From: an uncultured Gammaproteobacteria bacterium | GTDB taxonomy: Bacteria; Pseudomonadota; Gammaproteobacteria; Enterobacterales; Succinivibrionaceae | Assembly: GCA_900315395.1 (NCBI GenBank) | Contig: OMZC01000012.1 | Span: forward strand, 1-39,503 | Reading direction: 5' to 3' | DNA: 39,503 nt | In this document: piece by piece, positions 25,497 through 33,964 of the stretch | How positions within the stretch are numbered: the stretch's first letter is position 1 | How the letters are laid out: each line of letters opens with the position of its first letter | Translations under genes and position numbers: made by a program | Notes under the pieces: generated by a model | The model's database searches: none | Told to the model about the DNA's origin: nothing | The model's input: only the letters and a program-made list of their open reading frames with translations

Positions 25497-25502
25497 TATA
25501 AT
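25497..25502 (+). promoter_or_regulatory. Promoter of infA (-10 element)
   Basis: A perfect TATAAT lies 78 bases before the infA start in the gap 25362-25579. No good -35 is found at 16-18 bases. It fits a constitutive promoter, with a 5' leader of about 70 bases. Confidence 0.55.
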
Positions 25503-25579
25503 AGCGCTCGTTTAAAAGCTGGTTAACAGAATGCTTTTAAACCTAAATTGTTTTTTATAGGTATAAACTTTTATTAAAT

Positions 25580-25798
25580 ATGGCAAAAGAAGAAAGCATT
25601 GAGATGCAGGGCACTATTCTTGAGACCCTGCCTAACACCATGTTCCGCGTTCAGCTAGATAACGGCCACATCGTAATGGCTCACATTTCAGGCAAAATGC
25701 GTAAAAACTACATCAGAATTTTAACTGGTGACAAAGTAACCGTACAGATCACTCCTTACGATCTGACCAAGGGTCGCATCACTTTCCGCGCCCGCTAA
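25580..25798 (+). CDS. infA: Translation initiation factor IF-1
   Basis: 72 residues, the exact size of E. coli IF-1, and nearly identical through [36 protein letters not shown] and [12 protein letters not shown]-fold protein that occupies the ribosomal A site during initiation. It is a single gene with its own promoter and terminator; aat, clpA or cspD, its enterobacterial neighbours, are absent. Confidence 0.98.
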   Translation: MAKEESIEMQGTILETLPNTMFRVQLDNGHIVMAHISGKMRKNYIRILTGDKVTVQITPYDLTKGRITFRAR

Positions 25799-25831
25799 TA
25801 ATATAACGAATTTCTTGTCATAAAATACGTT

Positions 25832-25874
25832 TCCCTGAGTATTCTTGATTACTCGGGGGATCTATTTTTTTTCT
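25832..25874 (+). terminator. Terminator of infA
   Basis: TCCCTGAGTA (25832-25841) pairs with TACTCGGGGGA (25850-25860, one G-U), followed by TCTATTTTTTTTC. Confidence 0.85.
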
Positions 25875-25892
25875 TAAAATCTATAAAACATT

Positions 25893-26726
25893 ATGACCAA
25901 ATCAGAATTATTCAAAAGATATGTGCTGTTCTTTTTCTCTGTAGTTCTGCAGGGTACAGCTATTGCCTGCATTACTTTCGCAAACATTGGTACTACACCA
26001 ATTTCCTCAGCTAACTACGTACTATCACTGCACTCAGCCTTCACTTTAGGCGATACCACCTTTATCTTTAACATTCTTTTGATTGTGTTGCAGATTATGT
26101 TCATCTGCATAGGTTCTGATAAGTTAAAAGATCATGTAAGCAAACTTGTAATGCAGATCCCTGTTTGCTTTGTTTTCTCTTTTATGATCGATCTTTCAAC
26201 TAACGTTTTAGGTTTTATTCTTCCAGATGTAATTAGCTACGTTACTAGTTGGTTCTTGGTTGTATTTGGTACTGTTCTTTTAGCTTTGGCTGTATCTTTA
26301 TCTGTAACAGCTAATGTAGCAATGGTACCTGGTGAATACTTTATTAAGGTGTTCCACCCTATCGTTAAAAAGAGCTTTAGCTTTGTAAAAACTTTCTTTG
26401 ATATCTTCCTAGTATCATCAGCTGTGATCTTATCTTTATTCTTAACAGGTTTTAGCGCCATTGAAGGTGTTAGAGAAGGTACTTTATTTGCAGCCTTATG
26501 CACAGGTCCTACCGTTCATTTCTTTATCCCATTGTGCGCAAAGCTAATTCCTTACTTAAAAGGAACAAATACTGAGGAAGTTGTAGCAGTTGTAGCTAAT
26601 GACGACAAAACTGATAAGACTGTAGACAATGACACTGCAGCTAAAAAAGACACAGCTTTTGAAGATGAATCATCAAAAGACAAAGATGAGAATAAGTCTG
26701 AAGACACAGACAGCAGTAAGATCTAA
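25893..26726 (+). CDS. YczE/YyaS-like integral membrane protein with acidic tail
   Basis: 277 residues. About five to six membrane segments between residues 8 and 220. GTAIACITFANIGTTPISSANYVLS near the N-terminus is the pattern of the YczE/YitT-type family (a glycine-rich helix then GTxPIS), whose transport role is not established. The last 55 residues are a charged Asp/Lys/Glu/Ser tail, low in complexity and probably cytoplasmic. There is no clear ribosome-binding site before the ATG. It is a single gene closed by the terminator at 26745. Confidence 0.75.
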   Translation: MTKSELFKRYVLFFFSVVLQGTAIACITFANIGTTPISSANYVLSLHSAFTLGDTTFIFNILLIVLQIMFICIGSDKLKDHVSKLVMQIPVCFVFSFMIDLSTNVLGFILPDVISYVTSWFLVVFGTVLLALAVSLSVTANVAMVPGEYFIKVFHPIVKKSFSFVKTFFDIFLVSSAVILSLFLTGFSAIEGVREGTLFAALCTGPTVHFFIPLCAKLIPYLKGTNTEEVVAVVANDDKTDKTVDNDTAAKKDTAFEDESSKDKDENKSEDTDSSKI

Positions 26727-26744
26727 TTTAGATCCTTAATGCAT

Positions 26745-26780
26745 AAAAAAGCTTTGTCAGCATTTGGCAAAGCTTTTTTT
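26745..26780. terminator. Bidirectional terminator
   Basis: AAAAAAGCTTTG (26745-26756) and CAAAGC plus seven T's (26768-26780) form a hairpin with A- and T-runs, suited to both convergent genes. Confidence 0.9.
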
Positions 26781-26847
26781 AAAATGAAGTAAACTTATCA
26801 ACCTTATTCTCATGTTAACAGTTTTCTCTTGTTAACAGTTCTCAACC

Positions 26848-27378
26848 TTACTGGTTGTTAACAGGCTCTCCAATATCTCTGTTATCAAAAGTTCTCTTGC
26901 CGTTTACAATCGAATTTACATAAGTATTGATAAGATTTGTAGATACAGTGTTGTAATCACCTGAGATTTCCACTGTATACATGTTGTTAACTTCACCAAT
27001 TACCACCACATCTCTGCTGATATTAGGACATGAGGCAGTATAAAAACCTTTACCTAAGGTCTTAGCTTCTTTGCACTGATTATTCTTTACATAATCATCA
27101 ATTACATTTTGAGCATCCTTACCCTTGGTTCTTTTTGAATAGGTAAAACGCACAATTGAGCTTGGAGTAGGCTGTGTTTTTCTGTTTACAGGTGAAGAAT
27201 AAACTACGGTATCTCCTTCTACTGTTACATTCCATGATTCAGGTACTGGAGGAAAGTAAGCAACCTGCACAGCGTTTGCTGTAACAGAATACATAGCTCC
27301 TGTTACAAGAGAACTTACAACTAATGAACTTACTAAATATTTTGAAATTTTTTCTTTCATCTTGCTCTTACTTTTCAT
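26848..27378 (-). CDS. Secreted protein of unknown function
   Basis: 176 residues, or 170 if the second Met (27360) is used. A signal peptide ends near VTANA (about residue 36). The mature part is strand-rich with two cysteines (NNQCKEA, TASCPNI), 13 residues apart and probably disulfide-bonded. I recognise no family. Its start overlaps the end of dusC by 11 bases with AGGAG upstream, so it is translated with that gene. Three GTTAACAG copies lie at and after its stop (26814, 26831, 26857). Confidence 0.7.
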   Translation of the reverse strand: MKSKSKMKEKISKYLVSSLVVSSLVTGAMYSVTANAVQVAYFPPVPESWNVTVEGDTVVYSSPVNRKTQPTPSSIVRFTYSKRTKGKDAQNVIDDYVKNNQCKEAKTLGKGFYTASCPNISRDVVVIGEVNNMYTVEISGDYNTVSTNLINTYVNSIVNGKRTFDNRDIGEPVNNQ

Positions 27379-28342
27379 CAGCGCAACTCTCCTGTACTTT
27401 TATTTCTTCATGAAGCAATTTTATCCCATCACTTACACTTAAGCACTGACAAAATCTTTTAAAGAATGGATTTAACTCTTTTCTGTGAACTCTTGCATAT
27501 CCTAGGAACTGTTTTGCTCTGTCCATGACAACTTTTTCAGTTCTATCTGATTTTGAAAACTCTTCAATAACCTCAATATCAGTTTGCAAAATTCTAGCTA
27601 TTGAAAATGGAGCAGCATTCTCTTTAATCACATGACCTAGGTTTGGTACAGGGAAAGCACCTCGTCCACACATAAAGTGATCACATAAGGTTTGCTTTTC
27701 ACACTCTAAAGCCTCTTCTCGTGAATTGATATTGCCATTAGCGATTAAAGTAATACCTGGACACAACTCATGCAAAGGCTTCATACAAGACCAGTCTAAT
27801 GCTTCAACTTTATAAAGATCTTTTCTGGTTCTGCAGTGAACTGTAATTTCTTTTACACCATCGACAGCTATAGCTTTAATGATAGTTGGTGCTTCACTCT
27901 TATCTAAAAATCCTAATCTTACTTTTACAGATAGTTCACAAGCAGGATCTAACTTTGCTCTTACTGTTTCTACAATTTCATGCAAAAGATCAGGCTCTTT
28001 TAAAAGCATGGAGCCGGAGTGATGGACAAATCTTGATGGGCAACCGAAGTTGATATCAATGGAGCGCGCACCAAGCTTATTAGCAATCACAGCAGACTTT
28101 GCCATAGTCTCAGGATTGTCTCCTAAAAACTGGATGCGCACGTCAGTACCATCTTCAGTTTTACAATCATTTTGGTACTCTGGTACTTCACGCAATAAAG
28201 TCTTTTCTGATACTGGCAGATCGGTCACTCTAATAAATTCTGAAAAACACAGATCATAGCCACCGTGTGCGCACAGAACTTTTCTCATTGGACCATCAGC
28301 TAATCCTTCTAATGGAGCTAAATAAACTTTGTAATTATTCAT
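27368..28342 (-). CDS. dusC: tRNA-dihydrouridine synthase, DusC type
   Basis: FMN enzyme that reduces a tRNA uridine (U16 in E. coli). 324 residues. YLAPLEGLADGPMRK at the N-terminus, RIQFLGDNP, DINFGCPSRFVHHSGSMLLKEP with the catalytic Cys, SVKVRLG, ITVHCRT, LIANGNI and FMCGRGAFPVPNL show the Dus barrel; the C-terminal helical domain is the one that orients tRNA. DusC is chosen over DusA/DusB from similarity in DLCxxEFxRVxD. It overlaps the downstream secreted-protein gene. Confidence 0.85.
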   Translation of the reverse strand: MNNYKVYLAPLEGLADGPMRKVLCAHGGYDLCFSEFIRVTDLPVSEKTLLREVPEYQNDCKTEDGTDVRIQFLGDNPETMAKSAVIANKLGARSIDINFGCPSRFVHHSGSMLLKEPDLLHEIVETVRAKLDPACELSVKVRLGFLDKSEAPTIIKAIAVDGVKEITVHCRTRKDLYKVEALDWSCMKPLHELCPGITLIANGNINSREEALECEKQTLCDHFMCGRGAFPVPNLGHVIKENAAPFSIARILQTDIEVIEEFSKSDRTEKVVMDRAKQFLGYARVHRKELNPFFKRFCQCLSVSDGIKLLHEEIKVQESCADEK

Positions 28343-28484
28343 AGTAAATGCACACTCGGTTAATGATCTTTTTTAAGATTACGGTTAAAACTCGCATATC
28401 TTAACAAATTTGAAGCTTTGTTATGATTTTTTTTAGGACTACTACAAGCCTGTGATAAAATCATTTGCATGCTAAGGAGCAACT

Positions 28485-29468
28485 ATGATTATAGCAACTC
28501 ATAACGGCACTTTTCATGCTGATGAAACTACAGCCTGTGCCATTTTAACCTACCTTTTTGAAAACAGTTCAATTATCAGATCACGTGATCCTGAAGAACT
28601 TGAAAAAGCAGATATCATTATTGATGTTTCAAATCAGAATGACGACAAGCATTTTGATCATCACTCAAAAGAATTCACTTTAAGTAGAGACAACGGTATT
28701 AAATACGCAACTGCAGGTTTAATGTGGAAAAAGTTCGGTCATGACTACCTAAAAGCTGTGGCTAAAAAAGAGCTTCCTTTTAATCCTTCAGCTAAAGTTA
28801 TTGATGAAGCATTCAAACTCATCGATACTGATTTTATGACCATGATTGATCTTAATGACAATGGTCAATTAACAGCTTATGTAGATGAGATTTCTAAAGC
28901 TAATACTCCTAAAGAAAAAGAGATTGTTGGTGCATTAAACGAGCTGTATCAAGCATCCCCTGATATTCCATTTATCGTGGCAATGATGAATATTCCGAAT
29001 GCTACAGGTACAGATCAGGACAAAGCCTTTGCCTCAACTGTAAAGATGCTAAGAACTATTCTTGTAAATACCGCTATCAATGCTCTTACTACTGAGAGCG
29101 GTATTGATAAGGTGTTATCTTTCTACCATGGTGGACCTATGCTCATCATTCATGAAAGATTACCATGGACTCAGGCCGTACTGAATCATCCGGATGAATT
29201 TAAAGACTGTTTAATTGCTGTTTATCCAGATCGCAATATGCGTTGGAGAGTGCAGTCATTACCTGTATCTAAAGCTCAAAGATTTAAAAACAGACTCTCA
29301 GCACCTAAAGAGTGGAGAGGATTAAATGATGTTGAATTAGATAAGGTTACAGGACTTAAGAACTTAACCTTTATCCACAAGTCAGGCTTTACAGGTGGAG
29401 CTGAGACCTATGAGGATAACCTTGAGTTGGCAAAACTTTGGTTAGAACAGGGTGAAAGACCTGAATAA
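28485..29468 (+). CDS. MYG1-family protein (UPF0160, DHH-like phosphoesterase/exonuclease)
   Basis: 327 residues. The N-terminal THNGTFHADE, DVSNQNDDKHFDHHSKEF and YATAGLMWKKFG are the hallmark motifs of MYG1, a DHH-superfamily-like protein whose eukaryotic members are 3'-5' RNA exonucleases in nucleus and mitochondria. The metal residues (His, Asp, DHH) are present. In bacteria the family is scattered and its role is not settled. AAGGAG precedes the ATG. It is a single gene, divergent from dusC over a 142-base gap and closed by two hairpins. Confidence 0.85.
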   Translation: MIIATHNGTFHADETTACAILTYLFENSSIIRSRDPEELEKADIIIDVSNQNDDKHFDHHSKEFTLSRDNGIKYATAGLMWKKFGHDYLKAVAKKELPFNPSAKVIDEAFKLIDTDFMTMIDLNDNGQLTAYVDEISKANTPKEKEIVGALNELYQASPDIPFIVAMMNIPNATGTDQDKAFASTVKMLRTILVNTAINALTTESGIDKVLSFYHGGPMLIIHERLPWTQAVLNHPDEFKDCLIAVYPDRNMRWRVQSLPVSKAQRFKNRLSAPKEWRGLNDVELDKVTGLKNLTFIHKSGFTGGAETYEDNLELAKLWLEQGERPE

Positions 29469-29473
29469 GCACG

Positions 29474-29522
29474 ATTGTTCAGAGAACAATTAACATTAAG
29501 GCGATCTTGAGATCGCCTTTTT
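29474..29522. terminator. Two hairpins after the MYG1 gene
   Basis: ATTGTTC/GAACAAT (29474-29480, 29484-29490) is followed by AAGGCGATC/GATCGCCTT (29498-29506, 29511-29519) with loop TTGA and T5. The second is a good bidirectional terminator for the convergent genes. Confidence 0.85.
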
Positions 29523-29541
29523 AGTGTAAGAACTTTTTAAA

Positions 29542-29940
29542 CTACTTAATTTTAATTACAGCCTTACCAGAATTACCACGAGCACGTAAGAAGCTTACCT
29601 CTCTGTTCAATGATGATGGAGCATCATCCTGCTTGTAAAAGAATGATCTCTCCTGAACCTTAAGCTTTATAGAGCCATTGCCTCCTTCGAGTTTTTTACC
29701 ATTTGAAAACTCTGAATAGAGGTAATAGATATCATTATCTGTTGATAAGTTAATAATACCTTTCTTTTGTGGATTTACGTTATACCATCCATCAACCACC
29801 CACTCTTTAGAAGTCTTATCTAAATAAGAGAAAGCCATCACCACGGTAGCCTTAGTTTGATTATCAACTGTTACTTCTAAAGCTTGTGCATTACAACTTA
29901 CAAAAGCACCTAAAAATGCTGTGAGCAATAATTTTTTCAT
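29542..29940 (-). CDS. Secreted DUF1036-like protein
   Basis: 132 residues from the ATG at 29940, which has AAGGA upstream and opens a signal peptide (MKKLLLTAFLGAFVSCNAQA). A longer frame to 30123 reads antisense-like low complexity inside the preceding gene and is rejected. The mature part, VTVDNQTKATVVMAFSYLD...WVVDGWYNVNP...IYYLYSEF, has the small beta-fold pattern of DUF1036 (W-GW-x-V-x-P, then YYxY). Function unknown. It follows the DUF1189 gene by 22 bases on the same strand. Confidence 0.72.
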   Translation of the reverse strand: MKKLLLTAFLGAFVSCNAQALEVTVDNQTKATVVMAFSYLDKTSKEWVVDGWYNVNPQKKGIINLSTDNDIYYLYSEFSNGKKLEGGNGSIKLKVQERSFFYKQDDAPSSLNREVSFLRARGNSGKAVIKIK

Positions 29941-29962
29941 GGATGTGTCCTTAGCCGTCATT

Positions 29963-31024
29963 TTATGGAGCAAAGAAACCAGGTCCGCCTTTGTCATTGT
30001 CGGTAGAACCTTTATCTTTGTTGCTATCGTTATTATCTTGTCTATTATCATCTGCTGATGAATTAACATCTGAATTTGAGTCTGTATTATCTTCAGATGC
30101 TTGTCTGTTGCTAGTTGAATCAAGGCCTGAAGTGTACTCTGAAAGATCTTTTTTCTCGTTTGAGTTCTCAGAGCCGTAATTTCTAACTCTAGTTCCTTCT
30201 GGAGTAAATTTCTTTACAAAGTTCTCAATGCCATTTCTCTCAATTTCAGATCTGAAAACTTTAATAAACAGGCCCATGTAAACCATTGGCAATAAACATA
30301 CTAAACCATATGAGACTTTAACATTGATGAAAAATTCAATAGCTAAAACCACACCTACAATAGTATTTGCAAATGAAGACATACGCAGAACATTTACAAA
30401 GCTAGTCTTCATCTTTCCTACAAATAAGAAGATAGCCTTTGATAAAACTGCTATCACTAGAGCATTAAAAGCGAGGATAAAGAAAAACCAGCCTGCAATA
30501 AAAAAGTACATTACAGTTTTGGCAACACCAAAGACTGCATCTACTAAGGAGGCTGCTTCTACTGGATTAAAGTCAGAGCCTTTTTCAAAGAGATCGGTAT
30601 AAGCTACAACTGTATCCTTACCGCCTGACTTTACAGCAATAGTTCTTGAATTAAGTTCTACTATTGGATTCTCAGCTGAAGACACGTTCTTATCTTCAAC
30701 ATTGTAGACAATTGCTAACATGCCTTTTGAGGTCTTAATCTCTTTATAGGCATCAGAGCTGTTTTTTGGAATCAAAACACCATTGTCTGATAAGTAGCTT
30801 GGAGGAATAGAAGCTACAAGAGATGGCAACTCAATACTTTTAAAGGTATTTAAAACAGCATTTACCTTAAAGGTTGCAGGAATTGATAAAACTAAACTTA
30901 TAATAAATAAATAGGCAAGTCCCATACCTTTTAATTTAAACAGGACATCAAAATAGAAACGGCCAGAGCACAGTGCCTTTATTGGATATGAGCAGTAATT
31001 CTTTAGATAATCTTTGTTAATCAA
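29963..31024 (-). CDS. DUF1189-like integral membrane protein, TTG start
   Basis: 353 residues. One membrane helix near residues 34-52, a soluble (periplasmic) domain to about 160, then three to four helices to about 255, which is the DUF1189 layout. The last 75 residues are an Asn/Asp/Ser-rich low-complexity tail. The start is TTG, with GAGG 9 bases upstream and no in-frame ATG nearby. It is the first gene of a two-gene operon with the DUF1036-like gene. Function unknown. Confidence 0.68.
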   Translation of the reverse strand: MINKDYLKNYCSYPIKALCSGRFYFDVLFKLKGMGLAYLFIISLVLSIPATFKVNAVLNTFKSIELPSLVASIPPSYLSDNGVLIPKNSSDAYKEIKTSKGMLAIVYNVEDKNVSSAENPIVELNSRTIAVKSGGKDTVVAYTDLFEKGSDFNPVEAASLVDAVFGVAKTVMYFFIAGWFFFILAFNALVIAVLSKAIFLFVGKMKTSFVNVLRMSSFANTIVGVVLAIEFFINVKVSYGLVCLLPMVYMGLFIKVFRSEIERNGIENFVKKFTPEGTRVRNYGSENSNEKKDLSEYTSGLDSTSNRQASEDNTDSNSDVNSSADDNRQDNNDSNKDKGSTDNDKGGPGFFAP

Positions 31025-31582
31025 TTGATTTTTCCTCTTAATTCATTTCATAGAATAGCATATATACATACGATATTGATACAAAGAAACCTATGAGAAA
31101 GTAAGATTTGAGAGCAAACATTCAATATGCAATCAGTAAAGATATGTTTGACTCTATAGACTTTGTAAATTCATGCTCAAAATTCATTACTTTTTGTTTA
31201 ATATGTTAATCGTTTTCTGAGTTTAATGTAGTTTTTGTAAGAAAAATTTCACGTCATTACAATGAACTAGAGACAACTCTGGCTTAATACCTTTATTCAG
31301 CAGGGATTTTGTCATATTATTGTTACTGTTATCTGATACCTACAGATAACATCCTTAGGCACACAATGCCATTAAGACCTCTAAACTAGCTTATCAGGCT
31401 GATTTAAGGCAAGTGGGTGCAAAACCACCCTTTCGTTACGGACAACCTACCTTCTGTAACTATACTCACCTAATTCTAAGGCATCCCCTTTCAACAGGAC
31501 TTTAAACCATTCGTTGCTACCGCATCGTCGTGGAGTTTTAAATTTTTACCAATAGGAAATTTTTACTTAAGGAAATATCAAA
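31025..31582 (+). promoter_or_regulatory. 558-base gap with a possible promoter and a structured leader
   Basis: The left part (31025-31260) is A/T-rich and must hold the promoter of the DUF1189 gene; I found no ORF above about 20 codons. TATTAT at 31314-31319 with TTTATT 17 bases before it is a weak candidate promoter for the + strand. From 31327 the sequence becomes rich in stems and higher in G+C than other gaps. AAGGA precedes the symporter start by 9 bases. Confidence 0.55.
31327..31547 (+). ncRNA. Candidate cis-regulatory RNA upstream of the BASS symporter; partly cobalamin-riboswitch-like
   Basis: Stems seen: TGTTATCTG/CAGATAACA (31327-31335, 31343-31351); CTTAGGCA/TGCC-TAAG (31354-31376); GTGG/CCAC (31413-31416, 31425-31428); GTTACGGA/TCTGTAAC (31435-31442, 31453-31460, one G-U). 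CCTTAG (31353-31358) can pair with CTAAGG (31476-31481) to close a multi-branch fold, competing with the second stem. A last stem (31501-31509 with 31531-31542, 3-base bulge) is followed by ATTTTT, like a terminator. AGGCAA-GTG-GGTG-CAAAA-CC (31407-31426) resembles the AGGGAA-nnn-GGTG-nAAAT-CC core of cobalamin riboswitches, and TATACTCACCTA and CAGGA occur in the expected order; a full B12 box is not convincing. Confidence 0.4.
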
Positions 31583-32578
31583 ATGTCATTTTTAATCGCT
31601 ATAAGCAGGATCTTAGCTAAGTTTACTGCCTTATTCGTGATTGGTACTGCTGTACTAGCTTACTTTGTTCCACAAACCTGTACTTTCGTAAAGGGTACTA
31701 CCCAGATCATTATTCTTGGTGTGATTATGCTTTCAATGGGCATGACCTTAGGCAGACAGGACTACAAAATTTTAGCTCAGCGACCTTTTGATATTTTCGT
31801 AGGTGCTGTAGCTCAGTTCACCATCATGCCATTACTAGCAATTTTTATTGCTCAGACCTTTAACCTGTCAGACGGTTTAACCTTAGGTCTAGTACTAGTT
31901 GGTTGCTGCCCTGGTGGTGTTTCATCTAACATCATGTCATTCTTATGCAAGGGTGACGTTGCTTTCTCTGTTGGTATGACTACAGTTTCAACTTTAATTG
32001 CTCCTGTTGCTACCCCATTATTAGTTAACCTTTTAATTGGTCAGAGAATTGATATCGATCCTTGGAGCATGTTCCAGTTCATGCTGTTAGTTACAATTAT
32101 TCCTGTAGCTATCGGTTCATCATGCAACATCATGTTCCACAAATATGAGTTTTTCAAGCAGGTACGTCAGGTAATGCCTGGTGTTGCTGTTATTGGTTTT
32201 GCTCTAATCGTAGGTGGTGTTATCGCTGTTCACGGTGATAAGTTCTTACAGTCAGGTCTAATCATCTTTGCATGTATCTTCTGCCACAATGCATTCGGTT
32301 ACGTTTTAGGTTATGTAGCTGCTAAGTTCTTTGGCATGAGCACTGCTAAAAAGAGAACCTTATCAATCGAAGTTGGCGTTCAGAATGCTGGTTTAGCAAC
32401 TGGTCTTTGCGGCAAGTTCTTCCCAACCTCAGCAGAAGCTGCTATTGCATCAGCTGTTTCATGTGTATGGCACTCAATTTCAGGTACCATCCTTGCAAAC
32501 ATCTTCTTATGGTTCGATAAGAAAGCTGAAGAAAACAATAACTCTGTAGAAAACTTAAAAACTGAAACAGAGAACTAG
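31583..32578 (+). CDS. Bile acid:sodium symporter (BASS) family transporter
   Basis: 331 residues with about nine to ten membrane segments. The two sodium-site motifs of the family are present: VGCCPGGVSSNIMSFL near residue 110 and EVGVQNAGLATGL near 270. Bacterial members carry small organic anions such as pantoate, pyruvate or taurocholate; which one cannot be told from the sequence, although the leader may be a clue to the ligand. The ATG at 31583 has AAGGA 9 bases upstream. Single gene with its own terminator. Confidence 0.88.
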   Translation: MSFLIAISRILAKFTALFVIGTAVLAYFVPQTCTFVKGTTQIIILGVIMLSMGMTLGRQDYKILAQRPFDIFVGAVAQFTIMPLLAIFIAQTFNLSDGLTLGLVLVGCCPGGVSSNIMSFLCKGDVAFSVGMTTVSTLIAPVATPLLVNLLIGQRIDIDPWSMFQFMLLVTIIPVAIGSSCNIMFHKYEFFKQVRQVMPGVAVIGFALIVGGVIAVHGDKFLQSGLIIFACIFCHNAFGYVLGYVAAKFFGMSTAKKRTLSIEVGVQNAGLATGLCGKFFPTSAEAAIASAVSCVWHSISGTILANIFLWFDKKAEENNNSVENLKTETEN

Positions 32579-32613
32579 TTTTTTACAATAATTATTACCT
32601 CCCGATAAGTTCT

Positions 32614-32648
32614 AAGCTCTTTGCCTAAAAAACAAAGAGCTTTATTTT
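32614..32648 (+). terminator. Terminator of the BASS symporter gene
   Basis: AAGCTCTTTG (32614-32623) and CAAAGAGCTT (32633-32642) pair over 10 bp, followed by TATTTTGT. Confidence 0.88.
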
Positions 32649-32698
32649 GTCTAATAACTATTTTAGTTTTAACAGCTATTTTTGGTCTAACAACCAGT

Positions 32699-32763
32699 TC
32701 AGTGCACTGACACAAAGCACAACCACAACCTCATTTGACAATCTATACTTATCTTCTGAAAAT
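32699..32763 (+). promoter_or_regulatory. dapE promoter with upstream palindrome
   Basis: TTGACA (32735-32740) is a perfect -35; 17 bases on, GAAAAT (32758-32763) is a moderate -10. A perfect 12-base palindrome, TCAGTGCACTGA (32699-32710), lies 24 bases before the -35 and could bind a regulator. No lysine riboswitch was seen. Confidence 0.55.
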
Positions 32764-32796
32764 AATCAAAGTCAATTTTTAAAAGGATATCTGTAA

Positions 32797-33942
32797 ATGG
32801 AGCTTTCAAATACTGTTAAGCTTGCTCAAAAGCTAGTTAGAATTGAATCTGTTACCCCTAATGACAACGGCTGTCAGGAACTTGTAAAAGACATCATTAA
32901 ACCTTTGGGCTTTACCTGCTACACAGTTGAAGAAAATGGAGTTACCAACCTTTTAGCTCTTCATGGTCATGGAGCGCCTTTTACCTTATTCTTAGGACAC
33001 ACAGACGTTGTACCTACAGGTGATAAAAACACCTGGGAACATGATCCATACTGTGGTGATATCTATGAATATGACGGCATTCCTTACTTATACGGCAGAG
33101 GCAGTGCCGATATGAAAGGTGGTGATGCTGCTATGATCTGCGCAATGTGTAATTACGTAGAACAGCATCAGAATCATCGTGGTACGATTGCCCTGCTTTT
33201 AACCTCAAATGAAGAAGGTGATGCTGTAGGCGGTACTCCTTTCATGGTCGAATACATGAAAGAGCGCAACATGATCCCTGATTACTGCATTATTGGAGAA
33301 TGTTCTAGTGATGAAGTTTTTGGTGACTCTATTAAAAACGGTAGACGTGGAGATTTAAACGCATCTATTTATATTCACGGCTTACAAGGTCACGTAGCTA
33401 TGGGTGAATGTGCTAAAAATGCGGTTTTTGAAGCATCACGCTTTATTCAAGGTATGATTGAAAATCCTGTCGATAACGGCACACCATTCTTCCCACCAAC
33501 ATCATTTCAGGTATCAAATATTAAAGCAGGAACTGGAGCTGATAATGTAATTCCAGGCGATTGCTATTTAAGATGCAACTTTAGATGGAATGATCTAGAA
33601 ACTCCTGAGAAGATCGAACAACACGTAAGAGCTGTTGCTAAAACACTCAATATCGACTGCGATATGGAATTTAGAGAAGAAGGTAAACCTTTCTTAACCA
33701 AAGATGGTGCTCTAATTGATGCTTTATATCATGCAATTAAAGATGTAACAGGAAGAGAACCTACTTTAGGAACTTCAGGCGGTACATCTGATGGCAGATT
33801 TGTAAGACCTTTAGGTACTCAAACTGTTGAATTTGGACCTGTTGCAAAAATGATCCACAAAGTTGATGAAAGAGTAGGAGTAGATGAGTTAGATAAGCTC
33901 ACTACAATCTACGAAAAGGCTCTGCATGAGTTAATGGATTAG
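32797..33942 (+). CDS. dapE: Succinyl-diaminopimelate desuccinylase
   Basis: Hydrolyses N-succinyl-LL-diaminopimelate in lysine and peptidoglycan synthesis. 381 residues, M20 metallopeptidase fold. Zinc and catalytic residues: HTD in LGHTDVVPTGD, D in GRGSADMKGG, the EE pair in SNEEGDAVGG, E in IIGECSSDE, and H in EFGPVAKMIHK. KNGRRGDLNASIYIHGLQGHVA is the DapE lid region; after GHVA the usual YPHLA-NP reads MGECAKNA, a local difference. GGTSDGRF supports DapE over ArgE. The enterobacterial neighbours arsC and purC are absent. Confidence 0.92.
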   Translation: MELSNTVKLAQKLVRIESVTPNDNGCQELVKDIIKPLGFTCYTVEENGVTNLLALHGHGAPFTLFLGHTDVVPTGDKNTWEHDPYCGDIYEYDGIPYLYGRGSADMKGGDAAMICAMCNYVEQHQNHRGTIALLLTSNEEGDAVGGTPFMVEYMKERNMIPDYCIIGECSSDEVFGDSIKNGRRGDLNASIYIHGLQGHVAMGECAKNAVFEASRFIQGMIENPVDNGTPFFPPTSFQVSNIKAGTGADNVIPGDCYLRCNFRWNDLETPEKIEQHVRAVAKTLNIDCDMEFREEGKPFLTKDGALIDALYHAIKDVTGREPTLGTSGGTSDGRFVRPLGTQTVEFGPVAKMIHKVDERVGVDELDKLTTIYEKALHELMD

Positions 33943-33964
33943 TAGACGCTCTTTAGATATATTA

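Noticed and set aside
26814..26864. Three GTTAACAG copies as a repeat array
   Set aside because: Uneven spacing (17 and 26 bases), two of them outside and one inside the coding end; too short to separate from chance in A/T-rich DNA.
29941..30123. Longer N-terminus for the DUF1036-like protein
   Set aside because: It would read through the low-complexity tail of the DUF1189 gene in another frame, lacks a signal peptide, and the ATG at 29940 has a proper ribosome-binding site.
29991..30179. + strand ORF opposite the DUF1189 tail
   Set aside because: Ser/Leu/Glu-rich translation is just the complement of the Asn/Asp/Ser-rich repeats on the coding strand.
31400..31460. c-di-GMP-I, FMN, SAM, TPP or glycine riboswitch
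   Set aside because: Single short matches occur (GGCAA, GGTGCAAA) but the required paired elements and second conserved boxes of these classes are absent.
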